From an uncultured Clostridia bacterium (GTDB taxonomy: Bacteria > Bacillota > Clostridia > Monoglobales > Monoglobaceae), in the NCBI GenBank assembly GCA_945878965.1, contig CAMCUJ010000002.1, positions 1-18,302 on the forward strand: a DNA stretch of 18,302 nt, read 5' to 3'. Positions 7,125-13,750 of this stretch are shown here, in pieces; positions within the stretch are counted from its first letter, which is position 1, and every line of letters starts with the position of its first letter. The notes under the pieces are model-generated. The model had not been told where the DNA came from, did no database searches, and was given only the letters and a program-made list of their open reading frames with translations. The position numbers and the translations under genes are program-made.

Positions 7125-9221
7125 GTGAGTAAAATAGAATTATTGGCTCCTGCCGGAAATTTTGATTGTCTTATGGCTGCGGTTCAGAGTGGTGCCGATG
7201 CTGTATATCTTTCCGGAAAAAAGTTCGGTGCAAGAAGCTATGCCGCTAATTTTGATTATGATGAACTAAGGGAAGCGGTTAAGTACTGTCATTTGAGAAA
7301 TGTTGATATTCATGTTACTGTTAATACGCTGGTTTCCGATAAGGAGCTTTTTGATTTGGAGGAACACATTAAAATTTTATCCGACATAGGCATTGATGCT
7401 GTTATTGTTCAGGATATAGGCGTTTTAAATGTTATAAGAAAAGTATCCCCCTATCTTCCCGTTCACGCAAGTACACAGATGACAATTCACAATTTAGAGG
7501 GAGTTTTGGAGCTTGAAAGGCTTGGAGTGAGCCGTGTAGTTTTATCTCGTGAGCTTTCTCTTAAGGAAATAGAGTATATCGTTAAAAATTGCAGTGTAGA
7601 AATTGAAGTTTTCGGACACGGTGCAATTTGTATGAGTTATTCGGGGCAATGCCTTATGAGCAGTATGATTGGCGGACGTTCGGGGAACAGAGGTAAGTGC
7701 GCTCAGCCGTGCAGACTTCCGTATTTTGTGAATAATTCTAAAGAGAATAAATGCTTTTTAAGTCCAAAGGATATGATTTCTCTTCCTCACTTAGCAGAGC
7801 TTGAGCGTATAGGTGTTTCTTCACTTAAAATTGAAGGCAGAATGAAAGGTGTTTCGTATGTTTCAGCAGTTGTAAGCACCTACAGAAAATATCTTGACGA
7901 GTTTCACGCTCCGAAAAAAGAGGATTTAAATACTTTGAATGAAGTATTTTTCAGAGGCGGACTTACAGACGGATATTTTACCGGAAAAAAGGGTTCGGAA
8001 ATGTTTTCACCGGATAAGCCTGATAATCCGTATGAAAAGAACAGCAAGGAAACAATCGAAAAATTCAACAAGGATTACTCGCAAATTCAAAATAAGGTTT
8101 CCGATATTGATATCTCGTTAAGAATAATTACGAGAGATTATCCTAAGATTACGGCTTCTTGTAATGGAATTACCGTAAATTATGCAGGCAGTGCTAAAGT
8201 TCAGAAGGCTGAAAAAGCGGCGGTTAAATATGAAAATGTATTTAAGCAGATTTCAAAGCTTGGCGGAACGCCGTTTAAAATAAGAAAATTTGATTCAGAT
8301 ATTTCCGATGACGCGTTTATCTCGGTTAAGGAATTGAATGATTTAAGAAGAAATGTTATAGATAAGCTTTCGGAAGAAATTCTAAGCAATTATATAGGTG
8401 AAAGACCGATATATGATTTTGATTTTATAAACAGAGAAAAGGTAGATGAGAGTAAGGAAATTAAATATACTTGCTCGGTATTAACAATTGAGCAGTTTGA
8501 AATTATAAAGGAATATGATTTTTACAGGGTTTATGTTCCTCTTAATTTGCTTTGTGAAAATACAGATTATTTTGAAAATTATAAGGAAAGAATTATTATT
8601 TCTCTTCCTGTTATAATAAAGAATTTTAACGATTACAAGCAAAGGCTTGATATGCTTTATGAAAAAGGTTTTAAAACGCTTAAGGCTGATAACATGGCAG
8701 AGCTTTTTTTGAGCAATAAATTTAAAATTGTCGGAGGATTTCGGCTTAATGTATTTAATAGTATAAGTATGGACTTTTTTTCGCAGAGGCTTTCGGAAAT
8801 TATTTCGGTATCACCCGAAATGAATATTCCGCAGCTTAGAGATTTAAGAAAGCACAATATGGCTGAGGCGGGAGTATACGGCAGAACGCCGCTTATGGTT
8901 ACCGAAAACTGTATAATGAAAAATGCGGATCAGTGTCCATGCAGCGGAAACGGTTATATTATTGACAGAAAGGGTATGAAGTTCCCTATAGTTAAGGATT
9001 GCGGAGAATGCAGAAATATTGTTTTAAATTCTCTTCCTGTTTTTATGGGAGATAAGACAGAGGAAATAAAAAAATCGGGGTTAAGCTTTTTAAGACTTGA
9101 TTTTACTATCGAAAACAGTGAAGAGGTTAAAAATATATGTGATATATATTTAAAAAATAAAGTATTTGATAATAATTTTAACTATACAAGAGCGTATTTC
9201 AATAAGGGTGCATTAGCTTAA
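7125..9221 (+). CDS. U32 family protein, RlhA/YdcP-like (possible 23S rRNA cytidine hydroxylation)
   Basis: This 698-residue protein has the layout of the long U32 group. An N-terminal TIM-barrel-like U32 domain begins IELLAPAGN and contains SGADAVYL, VHASTQMT and the family signature VFGHGAICMSYSGQC. Four conserved cysteines are at 169, 176, 192 and 196 (CX6CX15CX3C), suited to an Fe-S cluster. A C-terminal extension ends with two more cysteine pairs (QCPCSGNGY and DCGECRN). U32 proteins were named peptidases, but the long E. coli member YdcP (RlhA) is needed for 5-hydroxycytidine in 23S rRNA and related members hydroxylate tRNA uridine, so an RNA-modification role is favoured by inference. 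I prefer GTG 7125: GGAG (7112-7115) is 9 bases upstream and the protein then begins MSKIELLAPAGN. ATG 7110 overlaps that ribosome site and lacks its own. The next gene is 87 bases downstream. Confidence 0.85.
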   Translation: MSKIELLAPAGNFDCLMAAVQSGADAVYLSGKKFGARSYAANFDYDELREAVKYCHLRNVDIHVTVNTLVSDKELFDLEEHIKILSDIGIDAVIVQDIGVLNVIRKVSPYLPVHASTQMTIHNLEGVLELERLGVSRVVLSRELSLKEIEYIVKNCSVEIEVFGHGAICMSYSGQCLMSSMIGGRSGNRGKCAQPCRLPYFVNNSKENKCFLSPKDMISLPHLAELERIGVSSLKIEGRMKGVSYVSAVVSTYRKYLDEFHAPKKEDLNTLNEVFFRGGLTDGYFTGKKGSEMFSPDKPDNPYEKNSKETIEKFNKDYSQIQNKVSDIDISLRIITRDYPKITASCNGITVNYAGSAKVQKAEKAAVKYENVFKQISKLGGTPFKIRKFDSDISDDAFISVKELNDLRRNVIDKLSEEILSNYIGERPIYDFDFINREKVDESKEIKYTCSVLTIEQFEIIKEYDFYRVYVPLNLLCENTDYFENYKERIIISLPVIIKNFNDYKQRLDMLYEKGFKTLKADNMAELFLSNKFKIVGGFRLNVFNSISMDFFSQRLSEIISVSPEMNIPQLRDLRKHNMAEAGVYGRTPLMVTENCIMKNADQCPCSGNGYIIDRKGMKFPIVKDCGECRNIVLNSLPVFMGDKTEEIKKSGLSFLRLDFTIENSEEVKNICDIYLKNKVFDNNFNYTRAYFNKGALA

Positions 9222-9308
9222 GAATGCTGAATTTTTATTGAAGCGCAAATGTGATAATCGGTTCAAACAGAAATAGATAATAAAGAAGGAAAGGCAGAGT
9301 AATTTATA

Positions 9309-9752
9309 ATGGTTAATGTTAGTGTAAAGATTAAATATTTATCCGAAAATGCGGTAACGCCCGAATACGCAACCGATGGAAGCGTTGGAATGGATTTGGC
9401 GGCAGCGATTGATTCTCCGCTTTTGATAAAATCAGGAGAGAGAGCATTGGTTCCGACAGGTATAGCACTTCAAATTCCGGAGGGCTATGGAGGCTTTATA
9501 TTTGCAAGGTCTGGTCTTGCCATTAAAAAGGGAATATCGCTTTGTAACGGAGTAGGCGTTATTGATACGGATTATACGGGTGAAATTAAGGTTGCAATGC
9601 AGAATTCTTCTGCCCAAGACTATATAATAAATCCGGGCGACAGAATAGCACAGCTTGTTTTTATGTCTGTTCAGCGTGCAAATCTTGTCAAGGTTGAGAA
9701 ATTAGATGAAACCGAGCGAGGTTCTAACGGCTTTGGTTCAACGGGCAAATGA
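9309..9752 (+). CDS. dut: dUTP diphosphatase (dUTPase)
   Basis: Dut hydrolyses dUTP to dUMP and pyrophosphate, keeping uracil out of DNA and supplying the thymidylate precursor. The 147-residue protein is normal length for the homotrimeric family and has all five motifs: I GMDLAAA (27-33), II ARSGLA (66-71), III NGVGVIDTDYTGE (80-92), IV PGDRIAQLVF (109-118), and V ERGSNGFGSTG (136-146). Asp86 is the expected catalytic base and Tyr89 the base-discriminating residue. The Phe of motif V that stacks on uracil is Phe142. AAGGAAAGG (9287-9293) lies 15 bases before the ATG, a rather long spacing. The last base pairs overlap the next start codon (ATGA at 9749-9752), so translation of the two is probably coupled. 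Confidence 0.96.
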   Translation: MVNVSVKIKYLSENAVTPEYATDGSVGMDLAAAIDSPLLIKSGERALVPTGIALQIPEGYGGFIFARSGLAIKKGISLCNGVGVIDTDYTGEIKVAMQNSSAQDYIINPGDRIAQLVFMSVQRANLVKVEKLDETERGSNGFGSTGK

Positions 9753-10135
9753 TAACTCTGCACGATAAGCTTTTGTTTACGGGAGTTATTTTACTTTCAA
9801 TTACGCTTATGCTGTTTCTTAACTTTTTTGTATATTCGGATTCTCCAAACAGCGTTGTTATTGAAGTTGACGGAGAGGTTTATGCGGAATATAATTTAAA
9901 AGATATAAAAGACGAAAAAATTGTGAATGTAGTGACTGAATACGGAAGCAATAAAATACGGATAACCAATTCATCGTTAGAAGTTACAGACGCTTCCTGT
10001 GAAGATAAGCTGGATGTTATGTCCGCTCCGATAACCAAAGCTAATCAGATAATAGTTTGTGTGCCGAATCATCTTACTGTAAGAATGAAAAGTGACAGTA
10101 ATATTTCGGATGAGATTGACAGGGTGGCTTATTGA
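9749..10135 (+). CDS. NusG domain II-like membrane-anchored protein
   Basis: This 128-residue protein has an N-terminal transmembrane anchor (about residues 8-29) and an extracytoplasmic domain of about 100 residues of the NusG-II-like family. That domain starts SVVIEVDGEVYAEYNL and ends with an IIVCVPNHLTVRM strand. It is not the transcription factor NusG: there is no NGN domain. In family members I recall, the domain has a CPDK-x-C motif and a later CLPN; here the first reads CEDKLD (Cys84 kept, the second Cys replaced by Asp89) and the second reads CVPN (Cys104). The gene overlaps dut by 4 bases and is followed 1 base later by a Gx-family transporter, the usual neighbour of this family. 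Function is unknown; a role beside the transporter at the membrane is inference from linkage. Confidence 0.8.
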   Translation: MITLHDKLLFTGVILLSITLMLFLNFFVYSDSPNSVVIEVDGEVYAEYNLKDIKDEKIVNVVTEYGSNKIRITNSSLEVTDASCEDKLDVMSAPITKANQIIVCVPNHLTVRMKSDSNISDEIDRVAY

Positions 10136-10136
10136 T

Positions 10137-10637
10137 ATGAGGAGTAAAACCAAAGAATTAGTTTTAATTTCGCTGTTTATAGCGATTGGAATGGTACTTC
10201 AGAGTATTGAAAATTCATTTCCGATTATATCGGGAATACCGGGCGGAAAGCTTGGACTTTGTAATATAGTTTCGATTTTAAACATATCAATGTTTGGCGG
10301 AATTAATGCGTTGATAGTCGCTTCTTTAAGGTCAGTCCTTACAAGTCTGCTTTTTGGAGGAGTAAGCTCTTTAATGTACAGCCTGTGCGGAGCAATACTG
10401 AGTACAATATCTATGACTGTTTTTATGAAGCTTGCATCCGATAAATTTAGCTTAATGTCCGTTGGCATTATAGGCGGAGTTACCCATAATACAGCACAGG
10501 TTATGGTTGCATCTGTTACACTTTCAAGCGGATACATCTGGTCGTATCTTCCCGTACTTATGATTATAGGAGCTATTTCGGGTTCGGTTACAGGTATTTC
10601 GGCAGGTCTTATCAGTTCTAAAATGAAGTTTAAATAA
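10137..10637 (+). CDS. Gx transporter family protein (heptaprenyl diphosphate synthase component I-like)
   Basis: This is a 166-residue integral membrane protein with about five hydrophobic helices: 8-22, 44-60, 66-76/82-96, 106-127 and 134-160. Family hallmarks are IPGGKLGLCNIV (34-45) and GGVTHNTAQ (113-121). The family is annotated in databases either as heptaprenyl diphosphate synthase component I or as Gx transporter. Its small size, helix pattern and sequence type are closer to ECF-type substrate-binding components than to a soluble synthase subunit. The substrate is unknown. I start it at ATG 10137, one base after the stop of the NusG-II gene; an in-frame ATG 45 bases earlier would overlap that gene with a poorly fitting extension. 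AGGGTGG (10120-10126) is a possible ribosome site. No polyprenyl synthase gene is present in the window. Confidence 0.8.
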   Translation: MRSKTKELVLISLFIAIGMVLQSIENSFPIISGIPGGKLGLCNIVSILNISMFGGINALIVASLRSVLTSLLFGGVSSLMYSLCGAILSTISMTVFMKLASDKFSLMSVGIIGGVTHNTAQVMVASVTLSSGYIWSYLPVLMIIGAISGSVTGISAGLISSKMKFK

Positions 10638-10662
10638 TAAAGTTTATGAGGTATTAAAACAA

Positions 10663-11256
10663 ATGAAGAGAATAATTTTGGCGTCGCAGTCTCCAAGACG
10701 AAGGGAGCTGCTTGAAAATATAGGTCTTGAATTTGAAGTTAAGGTTGACAATTCGCCCGAGATTGTTGATGAAACGATGGAGATTGAGGAAATTGTAAAA
10801 TGCCTGTCTGCAAAAAAAGCAGAAAATGTTTCAAAAACATTGGATAATGAAGATTGTGTTGTAATTGCGGCGGATACGGTTGTAGCGTTTGAAGATAGAA
10901 TTCTTGGTAAACCCAAGGATGAAGAAGATGCGAAAAATATGCTGAAAATACTCAGCGGAAATGTACATTTTGTATATACCGGTATTTCGGTTCTTGATAA
11001 TAAAACAGGAAAACGTATATCTGATTTTGAAAAGACAAAGGTTAGATTCAGAGAAATTACAGACTCTGAAATAAATAGTTATATTAAGTCGGGAGAACCT
11101 ATGGATAAGGCAGGCTCTTACGGAATTCAAGGACTTGGTTCTGTTTTTGTGGAAAAAATCTGCGGAGATTATTTTAACATAGTTGGACTTCCTGTATCTA
11201 AGCTTTGCGGAATTTTAAAAAATGAATTCGGCATCGGTATTTTTGACTCAGAATAA
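10663..11256 (+). CDS. maf: Maf family nucleoside triphosphate pyrophosphatase
   Basis: Maf enzymes cleave non-canonical or surplus nucleoside triphosphates to monophosphates in the cytoplasm and were first linked to septum control. The 197-residue protein is normal length. The N-terminal ILASQSPRRRELL (5-17) is the phosphate-binding loop. Expected catalytic residues are Glu33, Asp71 in AADTVV (69-74) and Lys83 in LGKPKD. The KAGSYGIQG (149-157) signature is close to the YhdE-type (dTTP/UTP) subgroup rather than the YceF type, so dTTP/UTP pyrophosphatase is the best guess. The ribosome site is weak (GAGG, 10648-10651, 11 bases before ATG). It starts 25 bases after the transporter gene and is followed by mreB; in Bacillus a radC gene sits between maf and mreB, and it is absent here. 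Confidence 0.93.
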   Translation: MKRIILASQSPRRRELLENIGLEFEVKVDNSPEIVDETMEIEEIVKCLSAKKAENVSKTLDNEDCVVIAADTVVAFEDRILGKPKDEEDAKNMLKILSGNVHFVYTGISVLDNKTGKRISDFEKTKVRFREITDSEINSYIKSGEPMDKAGSYGIQGLGSVFVEKICGDYFNIVGLPVSKLCGILKNEFGIGIFDSE

Positions 11257-11337
11257 AACATAAATTCGGATTAAAAATTGATATCACAGGGGTATTCACC
11301 CTTTAAAATAAGATAAATAAAAGGAGTTTTAATAAAA

Positions 11338-12345
11338 ATGGCAGTAGAACTTGGAATAGATTTAGGTACTTCAAATACACTTATATATATGAAAGGTAAA
11401 GGCATAATTCTTGATGAGCCGTCAGTAATTGCAATAAGTGAAACAAGTGGCGATATTTTGGCAATCGGTCTTGGCGCACGTGATATGCTTGGAAGAACTC
11501 CGGGCGGAATACGGGCTATAAGACCTATAAGAGAGGGCGTTATTGCAAACTTTGATATGACAGTTGCAATTCTTAAGGATTTTATAAAGAAATCGGTTAA
11601 GGGTATGGTGTTTAAGCCTCGTGTTGTAATATGTGTTCCATCATGCGTTACAGAGGTAGAAAAACGAGCGGTTAAGGAAGCGGCAATGAGCGCCGGAGCG
11701 AAAGAAGTATACTTGATTGAAGAGGCAATGGCGGCGGCAGTCGGTGCAGGTCTTGATGTTGATAAGCCTGTTGGTTCAATGATTATCAACATAGGCGGCG
11801 GAACTACTGAAATAGCGGTTATCTCACTTGGCGGAATTGTAACCGCAAAGTCGTTAAAGGTTGCCGGAAATGAATTTGATTCTGCGATTATTCAGTATAT
11901 AAAGAAAAAGTATAATGTTATGATTGGGGATATTTCTGCGGAAGATGTTAAAATAAAAATCGGTTCAGCGTGTCCTCTTAAAGAAGAAACTTCGATGGAT
12001 GTACGAGGTCGTGATTTGATTTCGGGACTTCCAAAAACAATAACCGTTTCATCCGTGGAGATACGTGAGGCACTTGCCGAAAGTATTGAACAGGTAGTAG
12101 ATGCGGTTAAAGCTACTCTTGAACAAACACCGCCGGAGCTTGCGGCCGATGTTATAGATAACGGAATTGTCCTTGCCGGCGGAGGTGCAACCCTTAAGGG
12201 GCTTGGAAAGGTTATCAATAAATTCACGGGTATTCCTGTATACATAGCGGAATCTCCGCGTGAATGCGTTGTTGCTGGTGCCGGAAAAACACTTGAAGAA
12301 TTAAAGACTCTTAGAACTATTCTGCTCCGGGAAAACAGCAGATAG
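11338..12345 (+). CDS. mreB: Rod-shape determining actin homologue MreB
   Basis: MreB forms membrane-associated filaments that guide lateral wall synthesis. The 335-residue protein is full length and has the actin-fold nucleotide motifs: phosphate 1 DLGTSNT (8-14), phosphate 2 NIGGGTTE (151-158) and the adenosine motif LAGGGATLKGL (279-289). MKGKGIILDEPSV (18-30) is the characteristic MreB opening. GPR-type residues TPGGIRAIRPIREGVIANF (54-72) follow. GGAG (11323-11326) lies 11 bases before the ATG. It begins the mreB-mreC-mreD-PBP2 run; mreC follows after 40 bases. The 81-base gap after maf contains TTGATA (11278-11283) and an A/T-rich stretch, but I cannot define a promoter there. Confidence 0.96.
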   Translation: MAVELGIDLGTSNTLIYMKGKGIILDEPSVIAISETSGDILAIGLGARDMLGRTPGGIRAIRPIREGVIANFDMTVAILKDFIKKSVKGMVFKPRVVICVPSCVTEVEKRAVKEAAMSAGAKEVYLIEEAMAAAVGAGLDVDKPVGSMIINIGGGTTEIAVISLGGIVTAKSLKVAGNEFDSAIIQYIKKKYNVMIGDISAEDVKIKIGSACPLKEETSMDVRGRDLISGLPKTITVSSVEIREALAESIEQVVDAVKATLEQTPPELAADVIDNGIVLAGGGATLKGLGKVINKFTGIPVYIAESPRECVVAGAGKTLEELKTLRTILLRENSR

Positions 12346-12385
12346 ATTTGCTTCGTTAAAATAGTCCTTTGGGAGATGTGTGCTT

Positions 12386-13231
12386 TTGAGAAACTTTTTT
12401 AGAAATAAATTCTTTATTTGGCTGCTGATTATAACAATTTTAATCGGCGGTATTGCCGTATTTTTAAATATGTCATCTAACCAAACAGGTATTATGGAAA
12501 ATTCGGTAAGCATTGTAATTACTCCTGTCCAGAAACTATTTTCGGGAATAGGATATTCGGTTTCAAATTTTTTCAGATACTTCAGTAATATTGATATGCT
12601 AAGAGAAGAAAATTCGGTACTTGCAGCTGAGAATGCAGAGCTTGAACAAAAAATAAGAGAACTTGAAGGCTTTGAGGTTGAGAATGAGCGTTTAAGAAAA
12701 ATGCTTGGTCTTAAAGAAACCAATCCGGAGCTTGATATAGTAAGCGCAGAGATAATTGCAAAAGATCCGTCTAATTGGTACAGTACCTTTACGATTGATA
12801 AAGGTACATCAAGCGGACTTGCACTTAATCAAGTGGTAATGACTACAGATAAATATTTAGTCGGAAGAATATGCGATATCGGAACTACATGGGCAAAGGT
12901 AATAACTATTACAGACCCCGAGCATTCGGTTGGAAGCATACTTTCAAGGTCAAGAGATTTGTGCGTGGTGAACGGTGATACTGAGCTTAATTTAAGCGGC
13001 TATTGTAAAATGTCGTATATATCAAAAAATACAAATATTATCATCGGAGATTATGTGGAAACCTCGGGTCTTGGCGGAATTTATCCTAAGGGAATACTTA
13101 TAGGAAAGGTTATTGAGATAAAACCGGAGCTTCAGAGTATTTCTCAATACGCTGTTATTGAACCGGCTGCAAATCTCGATAAGATTACCGAGGTTTTTGT
13201 TATAAAAACGGAAGTAGCTGAGATACCGTAA
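12386..13231 (+). CDS. mreC: Rod-shape determining protein MreC
   Basis: MreC is a bitopic membrane protein that links MreB and MreD to the peptidoglycan synthases outside the membrane. With the start I choose it has 281 residues. A basic N-terminus (RNFFRNK) precedes a transmembrane helix (about 9-28). A coiled coil rich in Glu and Leu follows (about 70-108, REENSVLAAENAELEQ). The beta-rich extracytoplasmic MreC domain (about 115-270) contains IIAKDPSNWYSTFTIDKG and GLGGIYPKGILIGKV, both typical. Start choice: GGGAG (12371-12375) is 10 bases from TTG 12386 but only 4 from GTG 12380, so TTG, giving MRNFF, is preferred. The difference is two residues. mreD begins 21 bases after the stop. Confidence 0.93.
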   Translation: MRNFFRNKFFIWLLIITILIGGIAVFLNMSSNQTGIMENSVSIVITPVQKLFSGIGYSVSNFFRYFSNIDMLREENSVLAAENAELEQKIRELEGFEVENERLRKMLGLKETNPELDIVSAEIIAKDPSNWYSTFTIDKGTSSGLALNQVVMTTDKYLVGRICDIGTTWAKVITITDPEHSVGSILSRSRDLCVVNGDTELNLSGYCKMSYISKNTNIIIGDYVETSGLGGIYPKGILIGKVIEIKPELQSISQYAVIEPAANLDKITEVFVIKTEVAEIP

Positions 13232-13252
13232 TATTTAAATCGGAGGTAAAAT

Positions 13253-13750
13253 ATGAAAGCGTTATTTTATATATTATGGTATAGTATTCTGATTATATTT
13301 CAGACAACGTTTTTAAATTATGCGGAAGTCTTTAATGTAAAGCCGAATTTAATGCTTATTTTTGTTGTGCTTCTATGTTATTTTATTAATATAAAAAAAG
13401 GCGTTATAATCGGCGGTATTATGGGTTTTTTATATGATATTCTTGTCGGAAAGTATATAGGTCTTAATACGCTTATGTTTATGTATATCGGATTTTTAAT
13501 TTGTCTGTTCAATGAAAAAGTACTTAAACAGCCGAGAATTTTAATATCGGTAGTATCGGTTTTTGTATTTTCAAATATAGTGGGACTTATATATTTTCTC
13601 ATACATTCTTTGGCAGTGTCAGAGTTTAATTTTACTTTGTTGTATATGAGCATAATTTTACCGGAGAGTATATACAGCACTATAGTTTCTATACCTATGT
13701 ATTTACTGATAAAGAAAACATCAACGGTTTTACTTGATGATAAAGGGTGA
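13253..13750 (+). CDS. mreD: Rod-shape determining protein MreD
   Basis: MreD is a polytopic membrane partner of MreC in the elongation complex. The 165-residue protein is almost entirely hydrophobic, with about five to six helices and short loops, and the N-terminal ILWYSILIIFQTTFLNY is the common opening of the family. The segment GFLYDILVGKYIGLNTLMFMYIG (58-80) matches the usual conserved GxxxDxxxG loop in MreD. GGAGG (13242-13246) lies 6 bases before the ATG. The stop codon overlaps a GTG start of the PBP2 gene (GTGA, 13747-13750). Sequence conservation in MreD is low, so the call rests on topology, that loop and position between mreC and PBP2. Confidence 0.92.
   Translation: MKALFYILWYSILIIFQTTFLNYAEVFNVKPNLMLIFVVLLCYFINIKKGVIIGGIMGFLYDILVGKYIGLNTLMFMYIGFLICLFNEKVLKQPRILISVVSVFVFSNIVGLIYFLIHSLAVSEFNFTLLYMSIILPESIYSTIVSIPMYLLIKKTSTVLLDDKG

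Noticed and set aside
10199..10696. 165-codon open frame on the minus strand
   Set aside because: It lies opposite the Gx transporter gene and the start of maf, which are supported by family motifs and operon packing.
11257..11337. Promoter for mreB
   Set aside because: TTGATA (11278-11283) is 20 bases from TAAAAT, and TTTAAA at 18 bases is a poor -10, so the evidence is too weak to call.
11271..11792. 173-codon open frame on the minus strand
   Set aside because: It is antisense to the first half of mreB, which has all actin motifs; its product is Ser/Ile/Pro-rich shadow sequence.
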